Assembly (NCBI RefSeq): GCF_002743255.1
Contig: NZ_PDYY01000017.1
Span: 1-64,000, forward strand
Reading direction: 5' to 3'
Origin: Sporosarcina sp. P2
Lineage (GTDB): Bacteria > Bacillota > Bacilli > Bacillales_A > Planococcaceae
DNA length: 64,000 nt
This document shows, piece after piece, positions 53,838-63,668 of the stretch. Positions within the stretch are counted from its first letter, which is position 1. Each line of letters begins with the position of its first letter. Below the pieces are notes generated by a model that was not told where the DNA came from, did not search any database, and worked only from the letters and a program-made list of their open reading frames with translations. Position numbers and translations under genes: made by a program.

Positions 53838-55208
53838 GTGAAACGAAATCTATCAACGATCCAGCAATGGCTTCAGGCAGAAGGACAGCATATCGCAGAG
53901 CAACAAGTGACAGGTGTCTGCATCGATTCACGGAATGTGAAAGCGGGGGACTTGTTCATCCCTTTTAGAGGTGAACAAGTAAATGGTCATCAATACGTCA
54001 AAGGGGCAATTGAGCAAGGTGCAATCGCGTCACTTTGGCTAAAAGATGAACCTAATCCACCGACAGGTCTACCTCTTCTATTCGTCGAGGATTCAGAGCT
54101 CGCATTACAGCAAATGGCCCGTAGCTACCGAAGTGAATTAAGGTGTACTGTCATCGGAGTCACAGGGTCGAATGGTAAAACGTCGACTAAGGATTTGGTT
54201 GCAGGGGTATTGTCACCTTATCGCAAGGTCAAGAAAACGGAAGGTAACTTCAATAATGAGCTTGGCTTGCCATTGACGTTATTATCTGTTGAAGATGACA
54301 CAGAAGTCGCTATTCTTGAAATGGGGATGAGCGGCTTTGGAGAAATTTCATTTCTATCAACGCTTGCTCAACCACAGTTTACAGTCATAACCAATATTGG
54401 TGAGGCACATATGCAAGACCTAGGTTCACGCGAAGGGATTGCAAAGGCAAAATTTGAAATCATCGACGGTCTGGTGAGTGGCGGTATGTTGCTTTACGAT
54501 GGTGATGAACCGTTATTAAAAGAATTAGTACATCAACAGTCAAGTTTGCGAAGTGTGTCATTCGGTTATGAACAGGCTGATTTGACTGCGCAACAAATTA
54601 TATCTACCGATAAAGGTAGTGCATTCACTGTAACCGGTAAGCTTGAAGGGCAGTTTACCATTCCTGTTTACGGTTCTCATCAAGTGAAGAATGCACTGGC
54701 CGCGATTATAATTGCAAACGAGTTAGGTCTAACAGAAAAACAAATTGAAGAGTCATTGAGTGAAACAACATTAACGGATATGCGCATGCAACCTATAGCG
54801 GGGAAAAACGGTTCATTACTAATTAATGATGCATACAATGCTGCGCCCACTTCCATGCGTGCGGCGTTCCGTTTTATTGATGAAACGTCAGTCAAACAAA
54901 ACAAGTGGCTTGTCCTTGGGGATATGCTAGAGCTTGGTACTGACGAACAGCGCTACCACGAAGAGCTCGCGGAGGAATTGATTACTATGAACGTAAGTGG
55001 GATTGCGCTATTTGGACCCCGTATGAAGTGGTTGTCAAACCAGTTGAAGGATTACCCTGGAGAAGTTATGTGGACAGCGAATGACACGGTATTGCTTGCG
55101 GATGCATTGCGCCCAAAACTAACAGATCAGACAGTGGTGTTGTTTAAAGGGTCTAGAGGAATGAAACTAGAACGGATCATAGAGATACTCGCAGAGGAAA
55201 AGTTGTGA
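53838..55208 (+). CDS. murF: UDP-N-acetylmuramoyl-tripeptide-D-Ala-D-Ala ligase MurF
   Basis: This 456-residue Mur ligase adds D-Ala-D-Ala to the UDP-MurNAc-tripeptide. It has the N-terminal VCIDSRNVKAGDLFIPFRGE, P-loop GVTGSNGKTSTKD, FNNELGLPLTLL, MGMSGFGEI and the C-terminal DAYNAAPTSMRAA and KGSRGMKLE motifs. A GTGGAGGAAG site precedes the GTG/ATG start region. It overlaps the hydrolase gene by 4 nt. Confidence 0.96.
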   Translation: MKRNLSTIQQWLQAEGQHIAEQQVTGVCIDSRNVKAGDLFIPFRGEQVNGHQYVKGAIEQGAIASLWLKDEPNPPTGLPLLFVEDSELALQQMARSYRSELRCTVIGVTGSNGKTSTKDLVAGVLSPYRKVKKTEGNFNNELGLPLTLLSVEDDTEVAILEMGMSGFGEISFLSTLAQPQFTVITNIGEAHMQDLGSREGIAKAKFEIIDGLVSGGMLLYDGDEPLLKELVHQQSSLRSVSFGYEQADLTAQQIISTDKGSAFTVTGKLEGQFTIPVYGSHQVKNALAAIIIANELGLTEKQIEESLSETTLTDMRMQPIAGKNGSLLINDAYNAAPTSMRAAFRFIDETSVKQNKWLVLGDMLELGTDEQRYHEELAEELITMNVSGIALFGPRMKWLSNQLKDYPGEVMWTANDTVLLADALRPKLTDQTVVLFKGSRGMKLERIIEILAEEKL

Positions 55209-55897
55209 CAACAGGTGTTCTCATCATTCACGGATTCACGGGCGGTCCTTTTGAAATCGCACCGTTCAAAAGATTTCTAGAGAATCATACCAATTGGAAA
55301 ATAGTCGTGCCTGTTTTACCGGGGCATGAAATGGATCTAGGCGTACAGAAAGGCTCCGCCAAGTCATGGATGATGGTGGGGGAATTAGCATTACGAAAAC
55401 TACAGAAAGAAGTGGATGACGTCATAGTCGTCGGCTTCTCTATGGGGGGCTTGATCGCTATGTATTTGGCACTACGCTACCCAATAAAAAAGCTTATTTT
55501 ACTAAGTGCTGCGGCGAAGTATATTAGTCCGCGTATTTTATTAGATGATGCCAGAATAATGATGAGGTCGTTTAGACGTAAGAACTATCCTACAGACTCG
55601 TTTTATCATCTGTATAACTATAAGCTGACAAATACACCTGTTCGTGTAGCAATAGAGTTTTTACGCGTCCTTCGCTTAGTGCGGCGGTATTATCATCAAG
55701 TCAAAACACCTGTTTTCATCGTGCAAGGAGAGCAAGATGGAATCGTTCCCGCATTTACAGCAGAGTTACTATACGAGCAACTCGGATCAAAAGAAAAACA
55801 CTTGATTTATTCGAAAAATGGCAAACACCATATTTGTTATAGCGAAGATCGCCATGTGTGGTTCCCGAAAGTACTGAAGTTCATGGACGAAGACTGA
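55205..55897 (+). CDS. Alpha/beta hydrolase (carboxylesterase family)
   Basis: This 230-residue alpha/beta hydrolase resembles the Est/YvaK-type carboxylesterases. The oxyanion region is IHGFTGGPFE, nucleophile in GFSMGG, acid in QGEQDGIVP and base in NGKHHICYSEDR (His). Substrate is unknown, probably short-chain esters or lipids. It starts with GTG in a 4-nt overlap with murF, so it is translationally coupled to it. The link to wall synthesis is positional only. Confidence 0.9.
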   Translation: MTTGVLIIHGFTGGPFEIAPFKRFLENHTNWKIVVPVLPGHEMDLGVQKGSAKSWMMVGELALRKLQKEVDDVIVVGFSMGGLIAMYLALRYPIKKLILLSAAAKYISPRILLDDARIMMRSFRRKNYPTDSFYHLYNYKLTNTPVRVAIEFLRVLRLVRRYYHQVKTPVFIVQGEQDGIVPAFTAELLYEQLGSKEKHLIYSKNGKHHICYSEDRHVWFPKVLKFMDED

Positions 55898-55920
55898 TTA
55901 ATGGAACTTAAGCGGATTCG

Positions 55921-55949
55921 TTGCAGTCTTGTGTAAGCCATGGTAGAAT
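55921..55949 (+). promoter_or_regulatory. Predicted promoter upstream of cshA leader
   Basis: A -35 TTGCAG (55921-55926), a 17-nt spacer and a -10 TAGAAT (55944-55949) with TGG before it (extended -10) form a good SigA-type promoter. The predicted start is near 55957, about 370 nt ahead of cshA. Confidence 0.65.
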
Positions 55950-55979
55950 GATGAAAGGAATTGGATACATTTACACGGC

Positions 55980-56016
55980 ACTCTTCCGTTATATTATACG
56001 GAGAGTACTTTTTTTT
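55980..56016 (+). terminator. Strong hairpin with T8 between the hydrolase gene and cshA
   Basis: Arms actcttccgt (55980-55989) and acggagagt (55998-56006) pair with a single T bulge around an 8-nt loop, followed by a run of eight T. It can end the ddl-murF-hydrolase transcript, and it also lies about 25 nt after the predicted cshA promoter start, so it could act as an attenuator. Confidence 0.85.
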
Positions 56017-56310
56017 GAATAAAACGGTGATTAGTAGGCAGACTAGCAATGATTTGCTGTTTTCACCGCTCGGCAAGGACCGAGCTTTCCTTGTATGTCA
56101 CGGGTTTTACATTGTGCTGTATAAAAATCTGGACGCAATTACGATAAGTGTAATTGATATGACCCCTCTCAACCACAAGAATCCTTCTAGAAGATTCTTT
56201 TAACAAACCAGAGATGGATATATCGGAAACGCTCCCAACTTTCAAAGTACATGGCTCGAATTTGCCGCGCTTTCATTTGCAGATGTAACCAATTGTCAAA
56301 TGGAGAAATA
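56017..56310 (+). other. Structured cshA leader region
   Basis: This 294-nt non-coding stretch runs to the cshA ribosome site. It holds small perfect hairpins agcaa-tgat-ttgct (56045-56058), gctcgg-caagga-ccgagc (56068-56085) and a palindrome with a short T-run at 56177-56202 (aagaatc / gattctt). No credible ORF or known riboswitch motif was recognised. A regulatory 5' leader is the simplest reading. Confidence 0.5.
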
Positions 56311-56326
56311 AAGGAGAATGAATATT

Positions 56327-57841
56327 TTGACTAAGTTTTCAGAATTAAATATTAGTGAAACAACACAAAACGCTTTGCTACGCATGGGGTTTGAAGAGGC
56401 AACGCCAATCCAAGAAGGTACAATCACTTTTGGTATGGAAGGCCGCGACGTAATCGGGCAAGCGCAAACAGGTACTGGTAAAACAGCAGCATTTGGTATT
56501 CCGATCATTGAAAAGTTGGATCCGAAGAGTACTGCGGTTCAAGCGCTGGTCATCGCACCAACTCGTGAATTGGCAATCCAAGTATCAGAAGAAATTTATA
56601 AAGTCGGCTACGGTAGCCGTGCGAAGGTTCTTTCTGTTTATGGCGGACAAGAAATCGGACGTCAAATTCGTGCACTTCGTAATAATCCAAACATCGTAGT
56701 CGGTACACCGGGACGTATTTTGGATCATATCAATCGTAAAACATTGAAGCTTGATCACGTTCAAACACTTGTTTTGGACGAAGCAGATGAAATGTTGAAC
56801 ATGGGATTCATCGAAGATATCAATACAATTCTTGCAAGCGTACCGGCCGAGCGTCAGACGTTGCTATTCTCAGCGACTATGCCTGCTCCAATCCGTAAAA
56901 TTGCAGAAACTTTCATGAAAAACCCAGAAATGGTGAAAATCAAATCAAAAGAAATGACTGTTGAGAACATTGAGCAGTTCTTCGTAAAGTCTCATGAACG
57001 TGAGAAATTTGATGTGTTATCAAGATTGTTGAACGTTCAACAGCCTGAATTGGCTATCGTATTCGGACGTACAAAACGCCGGGTAGACGAGTTGGCTCAT
57101 GCGCTAAGTATCCGCGGCTATATTGCTGAAGGAATTCATGGTGACTTGACACAAGCAAAGCGTATGTCAGTTTTGCGTCAGTTCAAAGACAATAAAATCG
57201 ATGTACTTGTAGCGACAGATGTAGCTGCACGTGGATTGGATATCTCAGGCGTAACACACGTTTACAACTTTGACATTCCACAAGATCCAGAGAGCTATGT
57301 TCACCGTATCGGTCGTACAGGCCGTGCTGGTAAAAACGGAGTGGCTGTTACATTCGTAACACCACGTGAAATGGGTTACCTTCGTATCGTTGAGGAAACT
57401 ACTAAGAAGCGTATGACTCCATTACGCCCACCGACTTCTGACGAGGCATTGCTTGAACAGAAGAAAAATGCAGTGGATTCCTTGGTGGAAGTAATTGAAC
57501 AGAACAATTCAGAGGATTATGCTGGATTAGCAGCACAATTGCTTGAGAAACATGATGCGAAAGAAGTTGTGGCGGCAGCACTTAAGTCATTGACTAAGAG
57601 TGTTGATGAGACTCCTGTAACTATTTCAGAAGAGCGCCCACTACCTTCACGCAGACCATCTTCATCACGTTCTGGTGGCGGCTATAAAGGCGGCAATCGT
57701 AGCGGTGGCGGACGTTCTCAAGGAGGACGCGGCAGAAGTTCATCAGCTGGCGGATCAACTAGACGTAGTAGCGGACCTCGCGATGGCGCTAGAAGAGATG
57801 GCGGATCAAGACGCAGCAGTAGCACTCGTTCAGAACGCTAA
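56327..57841 (+). CDS. cshA: DEAD-box RNA helicase CshA
   Basis: This 504-residue helicase unwinds structured RNA and works with the degradosome and at low temperature. The Q motif region is GFEEATPIQ, motif [33 protein letters not shown] and [12 protein letters not shown]. After residue 430 the tail is disordered and Gly/Arg/Ser-rich ([13 protein letters not shown] and SRRSSS repeats), typical of CshA-type RNA-binding tails. A TTG at 56327 lies 10 nt from AAGGAG; an ATG at 56318 is only 1 nt away. A terminator follows. Confidence 0.95.
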   Translation: MTKFSELNISETTQNALLRMGFEEATPIQEGTITFGMEGRDVIGQAQTGTGKTAAFGIPIIEKLDPKSTAVQALVIAPTRELAIQVSEEIYKVGYGSRAKVLSVYGGQEIGRQIRALRNNPNIVVGTPGRILDHINRKTLKLDHVQTLVLDEADEMLNMGFIEDINTILASVPAERQTLLFSATMPAPIRKIAETFMKNPEMVKIKSKEMTVENIEQFFVKSHEREKFDVLSRLLNVQQPELAIVFGRTKRRVDELAHALSIRGYIAEGIHGDLTQAKRMSVLRQFKDNKIDVLVATDVAARGLDISGVTHVYNFDIPQDPESYVHRIGRTGRAGKNGVAVTFVTPREMGYLRIVEETTKKRMTPLRPPTSDEALLEQKKNAVDSLVEVIEQNNSEDYAGLAAQLLEKHDAKEVVAAALKSLTKSVDETPVTISEERPLPSRRPSSSRSGGGYKGGNRSGGGRSQGGRGRSSSAGGSTRRSSGPRDGARRDGGSRRSSSTRSER

Positions 57842-57855
57842 GAATAATAAGTATA

Positions 57856-57892
57856 AAATCCGGGCCTGCATTATAGCAGTCCGGATTTTTTT
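57856..57892 (+). terminator. cshA terminator
   Basis: Arms aaatccgggcctgc and gcagtccggattt pair with one bulge, followed by TTTTTTT. Confidence 0.92.
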
Positions 57893-57979
57893 GTCGTGAA
57901 TATGATATGATCGATGAGAGTGAAACGTTTTTACAATTGTTACGTATATATCAGTAGAAATTCGAAAAGGGGTGGTCTT

Positions 57980-58459
57980 GTGAGACGACAACCTTCAAAT
58001 CAACTATCCAAAAAAGGATTAACAGTTTGGAGACTATATGGAACGATTCAAAGTGTGATCATACTAGCAATCGCAGTTGGATTAGGTTTTTTATCATACC
58101 TTTTTGATTGGTCAAATTGGATTATGTTCGCCGTGGCAGTGGTTGTATTAGTAAATGCGTATTTATCAATTTATTTATTCCCGAAAATTCGTTGGCAACG
58201 TTGGCGCTATGAAGTGCGTGAAGCGGAAATTGAGCTTCAACATGGATTATTCATCGTCAATCGCACGCTCATTCCGATGGTGCGCGTTCAGCACGTGGAT
58301 ACAGCGGAAGGACCCATTTTACGTAAGTATGGTCTGGCCTCCATCACGATCTCTACTGCAGCGACTAATCATTCCATTCCTGCGCTTGTGACGGAAGAAG
58401 CAGATGAACTACGCAACCGTATTTCCACGTTTGCAAGGGTGGCGAAAGATGATGTCTGA
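57980..58459 (+). CDS. ydbS: PH-domain membrane protein YdbS
   Basis: This 159-residue protein, the same length as B. subtilis YdbS, has two membrane helices (about 20-65) and a bacterial PH-like domain with the conserved ELQHGLFIVNRTLIPMVRVQHVDT and STAATNHSIPAL segments. YdbS and YdbT together are linked to resistance to some antimicrobial peptides and bacteriocins. GTG 57980 follows AAAGGGGTGG by 4 nt; the open frame extends upstream without a site. It overlaps ydbT by 11 nt. Confidence 0.92.
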   Translation: MRRQPSNQLSKKGLTVWRLYGTIQSVIILAIAVGLGFLSYLFDWSNWIMFAVAVVVLVNAYLSIYLFPKIRWQRWRYEVREAEIELQHGLFIVNRTLIPMVRVQHVDTAEGPILRKYGLASITISTAATNHSIPALVTEEADELRNRISTFARVAKDDV

Positions 58460-59984
58460 ACCACGTTATAAACTTCATTGGATATCAGCTGTTGTCGAGA
58501 CGGCGAAAGCATTAAAAGAGTTGATTGGTCCGTTCGTCATCTTGGTTTTCGTGAATGGTTTCAAAGGAGAAAGTACAGCGCCATGGTATATCCAGTATTG
58601 GTCGTTGATTTTATTTGGCGTGCTTCTGGTATTTACATTAGTTTCGGGTATTGTGAAATGGCGCCGTTTTGATTACTGGTTTGAAGATCAGGAGTTGCGC
58701 ATCGTATCGGGTTTGTTTGTACGGAAAAAACGTTACATTCCATTCGAACGTATTCAAAGTTTAGATTACACAGAAGGTATTTTTCATCGGCCATTTCAGT
58801 TGGTTAAGGTCAAAATTGAAACAGCAGGTTCTTCATCCGGTAAAGATGCAGAAGCTGAATTAACTGCAATCACGAAGGATGCGGCGCAACAAATTGAAAA
58901 AGAAATTAAGCAGTCGAAAAAAATGAAAGTTCTAGGTCCGGAACCGGCATTATTTGATCAAATAGAGTGGCAGTTGATACGAGAGCCGGAAGAAGTGCAG
59001 ATAGTGCAGCAACCAGCACCAGTAATTTTCTCTATGACGACCAGTGACTTGCTTATGCTTGCGACAACTTCCGGTGGGATTGGAGTTATTTTATCCGGTG
59101 CGATCGTATTCCTATCGCAAATTGAGGAACTCATTCCGTATGACTGGTTGTTTGGAGAACTGAAATCTTTCATCCGCATCGGTATTTTCGTCGTTGCGAT
59201 TTTAGTAGTACTTGGCTTCCTGATCGTTTGGTTGTTATCTGTCGCAATGACATTCCTTGCAAATTATGATTTCAAAGTCATACGTGAGAAAGATAATTTA
59301 GTCATCACGCGCGGGTTGCTCGAGAAGAAGCGAGTTACTGTGCCATTAAAACGTGTACAAAATATCACCATCACCGAAAATCCTATCCGTCAGCTATTCG
59401 GCTATGGCGCGGTCATCATCAATAGTGCGGGAGGAGTGGGAGAAGGTTCACGAATCAAACTTTTCCCGTTGGCAAAACGAAATAGCATGATTGAACCATT
59501 GCAGGAGCTATTTCCAAATATGGATTTCAGTGAACCGACAAAGAAAATTGGCGGAAGAGGAAAACGTTTCTATTATCGTTTTAAGTTACTTGTCACACTA
59601 CTACCGATAGCGATTGTCTCGTACAACTTTTTCCCATATGGATTGCTTATGTTGCTACTGTTACCATTAGTAGGGTTGCACGGTATATGGCAATACAAAA
59701 CAGCGGCCTATACCATCTTGACGAAACAATTGACGATGCGTTTTCGCACAATCAGCCGACAGACGGTGTTTACAGAGAAGAACAGGATTCAGTCAATGGA
59801 GTTAGATCAGAATTATTTCCATCGGAGAAAAAAGGTCGCGACCCTTATGGTAAACGTCAAATCTGGCATGACACTTGATGCCCCAGCCATTCGCCACATG
59901 CCGCAGGAGGATGCAGAAAAGTTCTTGTCTTGGTATGAGTTCCATCCAGAAAGCACAGAATCGCAAATAGAGCCAGACAACTAA
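58449..59984 (+). CDS. ydbT: PH-domain membrane protein YdbT
   Basis: This 511-residue partner of YdbS has several membrane helices and three PH-like repeats (GLFVRKKRYIPFERIQSLDY, GLLEKKRVTVPLKRVQNITI, and a third near the C terminus), each with a strand-loop pattern like YdbS. The ATG at 58449 follows AGGGTGG by 6 nt, within the ydbS 3' end. The tandem genes with overlapping frames imply a two-subunit membrane complex. Confidence 0.92.
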   Translation: MMSEPRYKLHWISAVVETAKALKELIGPFVILVFVNGFKGESTAPWYIQYWSLILFGVLLVFTLVSGIVKWRRFDYWFEDQELRIVSGLFVRKKRYIPFERIQSLDYTEGIFHRPFQLVKVKIETAGSSSGKDAEAELTAITKDAAQQIEKEIKQSKKMKVLGPEPALFDQIEWQLIREPEEVQIVQQPAPVIFSMTTSDLLMLATTSGGIGVILSGAIVFLSQIEELIPYDWLFGELKSFIRIGIFVVAILVVLGFLIVWLLSVAMTFLANYDFKVIREKDNLVITRGLLEKKRVTVPLKRVQNITITENPIRQLFGYGAVIINSAGGVGEGSRIKLFPLAKRNSMIEPLQELFPNMDFSEPTKKIGGRGKRFYYRFKLLVTLLPIAIVSYNFFPYGLLMLLLLPLVGLHGIWQYKTAAYTILTKQLTMRFRTISRQTVFTEKNRIQSMELDQNYFHRRKKVATLMVNVKSGMTLDAPAIRHMPQEDAEKFLSWYEFHPESTESQIEPDN

Positions 59985-60087
59985 ACTTGTCTGGTTTTTG
60001 GTTCTCAATGAAAGTAGAAAGGCTGACAGGGGGTAGTGGAAATCCCCTCGTACTCACTAATTCACTCTCTACTTCATCGCAATTCAA

Positions 60088-60120
60088 AAAGTCAGACAAG
60101 GATACACCCTGTCTGACTTT
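60088..60120. terminator. Bidirectional terminator, ydbT / rhomboid
   Basis: The arms aaagtcagacaagg and cctgtctgacttt pair with one bulge around a short loop. Flanking A/T-rich sequence supports use by both converging genes. Confidence 0.88.
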
Positions 60121-60128
60121 GCATTACA

Positions 60129-60734
60129 CTACTTTTTTCGCCAACTGACAATGTTCTTCGGATTGAAGTAGCTCAGCCCAATCAGGAAGCCTGTGAGCAG
60201 GCCTGCAATGTGGGCTGTCACGTTGATATTCGTTCCAACAAACGTCATCACAACACTAATGACGATAATCGGTAAAATAACTTGTCTCAACTGTGGAAAC
60301 GCATGCTTCGTGTAATAGACAAGCGCACCAAACGCGCCGAACACGCCGAAGATCGCACCGCTTGCACCGACGTGCGTATAGGCAGCGGGTTGCACGAAGT
60401 ATGTTGCGATATCACCGAATAAGCCCGCTAACATATATACTGTAATAAACCGTGCTTTCCCTGCGATTTTCTCAAGTTCCGGTCCGAAAACGAATAGCGA
60501 GAACATGTTAAATAGTAAATGCATGAAACCGCCATGCAAAAACATAGGGGTTATTAAGCGCCAATACTCTCCGTTCGCAATGAGCAAGTTGTCTCCCAAG
60601 CCGAATAAAAAGAGCTGATCGCCAATACCGGGAATTAATGTATAGATAAATATCCCGATATTTAAGGCGAGCAAAAATGTCACGACAGGATAGGCGCGAA
60701 CATATTGTGAAAAGTTTTCCGTTCTTATAAACAT
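60129..60734 (-). CDS. Rhomboid intramembrane serine protease
   Basis: This 201-residue protease cleaves substrates inside the membrane. It has six helices, the loop motif GGFMHLLFNMFSLFVFGPELE, the catalytic serine in GASGAIFG and the catalytic histidine in NVTAHIAGLLTGFL. It corresponds to B. subtilis YdcA by position and size. A GAGGTGAAA site precedes the ATG. Substrates are unknown. Confidence 0.95.
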   Translation of the reverse strand: MFIRTENFSQYVRAYPVVTFLLALNIGIFIYTLIPGIGDQLFLFGLGDNLLIANGEYWRLITPMFLHGGFMHLLFNMFSLFVFGPELEKIAGKARFITVYMLAGLFGDIATYFVQPAAYTHVGASGAIFGVFGAFGALVYYTKHAFPQLRQVILPIIVISVVMTFVGTNINVTAHIAGLLTGFLIGLSYFNPKNIVSWRKK

Positions 60735-60802
60735 GGTTTCACCTCAATCTTCTGTACTGATTATACATATTATTTAACTTGAAGGGAAAGGAGTTGTTCA
60801 TT

Positions 60803-61159
60803 TTGATTCAAGGAATTGGATTAGACATCGTGGAATTAGATCGGATAGCTCGCTTGGATGGCCGTGGTGCAAAATTCAGAGAGCGTATATTGTCTAAAAG
60901 AGAACTGCAGGTATATGAAACGTTGAGTGGTCACCGTAAAAATGAATACTTGGCGGGGCGGTTCGCGGCTAAAGAGGCATTCTCAAAAGCGCGTGGGACT
61001 GGAATCGGATCAGATTGCAGTTTTCTGGACATTGAAGTCATTTCAGAAGCAAGTGGCCGCCCAGTATTGTACTTTCATAGTCAACTGGTTCAAGGGTTCA
61101 TTAGCATTACGCATACCCAAAGTGTAGCGGCTGCACAAGTGGTCCTAATGGAATCGTGA
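60803..61159 (+). CDS. acpS: Holo-[acyl-carrier-protein] synthase AcpS
   Basis: This 118-residue enzyme transfers the phosphopantetheine arm of CoA to ACP, activating it for fatty-acid synthesis. The metal-binding Asp is in GIGLDIVELDRI, the Glu in FAAKEAFSKARGTG, and the C terminus has SITHTQSVAAAQVVL. The TTG at 60803 follows AAAGGAG by 9 nt; upstream codons lack a site. It is followed by ydcC and alr, as in Bacillus. Confidence 0.96.
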   Translation: MIQGIGLDIVELDRIARLDGRGAKFRERILSKRELQVYETLSGHRKNEYLAGRFAAKEAFSKARGTGIGSDCSFLDIEVISEASGRPVLYFHSQLVQGFISITHTQSVAAAQVVLMES

Positions 61160-61254
61160 AGGCGTCTAAATAGAATTTAAAACAAGCTCGCATAATCGAT
61201 TCATCCCTCTCATAAGATAAGCTACCCGAATTGATTGGAGAAAGGATGAAAAGA

Positions 61255-62289
61255 ATGCGGAAAAAAATTATCTTGTTAACAGTCGTCGCCGTTATGTTAG
61301 TACTAGGAGGATGTGGTAAACCTTCTAAAGAAGATGTTATGAAGAAACTTAGCAATAAGTGGAACGAAACAAAGGGGTATGAGTTAAATGCTTCAATGGA
61401 AATCAAAACAGGTTCAGAGCCTCGGATGTACAATGTGGAAGTATGGCATACTAAGCCAGAGTTTTACAAAGTGAATGTGACACAATCGGGGAATGAAGAG
61501 TCGCAAATGATCGTTCGTAATGAAGAAGGCGTGTTCGTTATTACGCCGTCACTCGGCAAAACATATAAATTCCAAAGTGACTGGCCGGCTCAAAACAGTC
61601 AAGGGTATCTGATCGGAACGCTTGCTGAAGATATTAAGGCGGACAAAGCAGCAGTCATGGAAGAAAAGGAAAAAGAGTATATCTTTGAAACAGCGACACG
61701 CAATAATCATAAGTCACTTTTACCAACTCAGAAAATTCATATCGATAAAAAGACTTTATTACCAAGCAAGGTGACGATTCATGATGAAGCGGGTGAAGAA
61801 AAGATTTCCATTAAGTTCGATAAAATTGCCTTAGGTGTAGAGCATAAAGTTGCAGAGTATAAGGTAGAAATGGATAAACCGAAGGCAGACGGTGATCAAG
61901 CCGATTCTGACGGAGAAGCAAAAGAAAGCGATGGGGAAGATCAGGCTAAGGTAGATCAACAAACCTACTATCCGGTTGCTAATTTACAAGGTACGACACT
62001 GTCGGAGGAGAAGAGCGTGGAAATTGAGAACGGTCAGCGTGTTATCATGACGTTCAGTGGAGATAAAGAATATGTTGTAATTCAGGAACCAGCTGAAAAG
62101 CCTTTGAATCAAATGCCTGTATCCATCGAGGGTGATCCAGTTGATCTAGGTTTCGCAGTAGCGGCATTGACGGATAAATCCATTCACTGGGAAGCGAATG
62201 GCATGGCGTTCTTTGTTGCATCCGACATGTTAAGTAAAGAAGAATTAATCACTGTAGCAAATGCGATGACAGCGACAGAATCCAAATAA
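61255..62289 (+). CDS. ydcC: YdcC-like lipoprotein
   Basis: This 344-residue lipoprotein, of the LolA-like/outer-membrane-lipoprotein-carrier fold family, is the counterpart of B. subtilis YdcC, a sporulation-associated membrane protein. Lipobox is VLGGC-GK. The body shows FYKVNVTQSGNEESQMIVRNEEGVFVITPSLGKTYKFQSDWP, characteristic of the family, and an acidic insert near 210-235 (DGDQADSDGEAKESDGEDQ). ATG 61255 lies 8 nt from AAAGGA; ATG 61246 is possible. Confidence 0.87.
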   Translation: MRKKIILLTVVAVMLVLGGCGKPSKEDVMKKLSNKWNETKGYELNASMEIKTGSEPRMYNVEVWHTKPEFYKVNVTQSGNEESQMIVRNEEGVFVITPSLGKTYKFQSDWPAQNSQGYLIGTLAEDIKADKAAVMEEKEKEYIFETATRNNHKSLLPTQKIHIDKKTLLPSKVTIHDEAGEEKISIKFDKIALGVEHKVAEYKVEMDKPKADGDQADSDGEAKESDGEDQAKVDQQTYYPVANLQGTTLSEEKSVEIENGQRVIMTFSGDKEYVVIQEPAEKPLNQMPVSIEGDPVDLGFAVAALTDKSIHWEANGMAFFVASDMLSKEELITVANAMTATESK

Positions 62290-62375
62290 CAATGCCTAAA
62301 TCAATTGACTAGACTATGCCTTAGGATAGATAATTATTTCATGCGACAGTCTATCCTGTAAAGAGGTGGAAGGAA

Positions 62376-63488
62376 ATGTTTAACGAAACACAATATCGCC
62401 CAACACGAGCGGTTATTAATACAGCAGCTATTGAGCAAAATGCACAACACCTTATTTCTTATTTACCTAGAGAAACAAAGTTGATCGCGGTCGTCAAATC
62501 GGATGGATACGGTCATGGAGTAGCGCAGGCTGCTTCCGCTGCATTGCAAGCGGGAGCAGACATGTTTGCCGTTGCCACCCCTGATGAAGCGATGACGCTC
62601 AGGAAAACACAACCGACCACCGATATTCTCGTGCTGGGATTTTCACCGGTATCATTTGCGGCTGTAGCGGCAAAACATCGCATTATTTTGACGGTCACAA
62701 GTGAAAATTGGGTAAAACAAGTACGTGCACAACAGCCATTTGATAATAAATGTAGGATTCATGTAAAAATCGACAGTGGAATGGGTAGAATTGGAGTGCG
62801 GACTGAAGAGGAGCTAACGCGATTGGTGAAGTCTATTCAACAGTCCGATTTATCTATTGATGGTGTATTCACGCATTTTGCACGTGCAGATGAAGAAAAT
62901 CGGGAACCAACACAGCGACAGTTTGAACGATTCATGCGCTTAGTGAGTTGTTTGCCTGAAAAACCGCGTCTCATTCATGCGTCAAATAGCGCGGGGATTT
63001 TGTTGTTTCCTGAATACGCACTTGACGCTGTCCGTTTTGGCATAAGCTTGTACGGTATTCCGCCGTCTCATAATGTCGCTAAGCAGTTGCCGTTTAAGCT
63101 GGAACGAGCGTTGACGATTGAAACCGAATTAACTTACGTGAAACAGATGGCGGCTGGCGAGGAGATTAGCTATGGTGGTACGTATAAAGCAGCTGAAGGT
63201 GAATGGATCGGTACATTACCAGTGGGCTATGCGGATGGGCTGAGGCGTTCGCTAAGAGGTCAGGAAGTACTGATCGATGGCAAGAGGGTACCAATTGTTG
63301 GCACCATTTGTATGGACCAATGCATGATCCGATTACCACGTGAATATCCCGAAGGTGAAAAGGTAATATTGATCGGCAAACAGGGAAACGAAGAAATAAT
63401 GATAGAAGAATGGTCTGAACGCCTAAATACGATACCCTATGAAGTGGCTGTAACAATTTCTACACGAATACCTAGAGTCTATACGTAA
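62376..63488 (+). CDS. alr: Alanine racemase Alr
   Basis: This 370-residue PLP enzyme makes D-Ala for the wall. The PLP lysine is in AVVKSDGYGHG, where Ser replaces the more usual Ala, and the catalytic Tyr/substrate segments SYGGTY and GTICMDQCMIRL follow; IGVRTEEEL carries the substrate-side Arg. An AGAGGTGGAAGG site precedes the ATG. It sits upstream of ndoAI-ndoA, as in B. subtilis. Confidence 0.95.
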   Translation: MFNETQYRPTRAVINTAAIEQNAQHLISYLPRETKLIAVVKSDGYGHGVAQAASAALQAGADMFAVATPDEAMTLRKTQPTTDILVLGFSPVSFAAVAAKHRIILTVTSENWVKQVRAQQPFDNKCRIHVKIDSGMGRIGVRTEEELTRLVKSIQQSDLSIDGVFTHFARADEENREPTQRQFERFMRLVSCLPEKPRLIHASNSAGILLFPEYALDAVRFGISLYGIPPSHNVAKQLPFKLERALTIETELTYVKQMAAGEEISYGGTYKAAEGEWIGTLPVGYADGLRRSLRGQEVLIDGKRVPIVGTICMDQCMIRLPREYPEGEKVILIGKQGNEEIMIEEWSERLNTIPYEVAVTISTRIPRVYT

Positions 63489-63668
63489 AAAACGTCGAAA
63501 CTATCTGGCGAAATATATGACGCGACGGCCCTTCAATTCGACATACTACTGACGAAACTAGTATTTCTTGTCAAAACACTTCAAACCTTGTCTTTTCATA
63601 TTCCAATATAAATGGTAAGATAGAAATGATATAGAAATAGAGGGATGGGTTTGTCGGAGGTGCTCGAT

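Noticed and set aside
55961..56203. 80-residue frame inside the cshA leader
   Set aside because: It begins before and reads through the strong terminator hairpin, lacks a proper ribosome site and has no coding-like composition.
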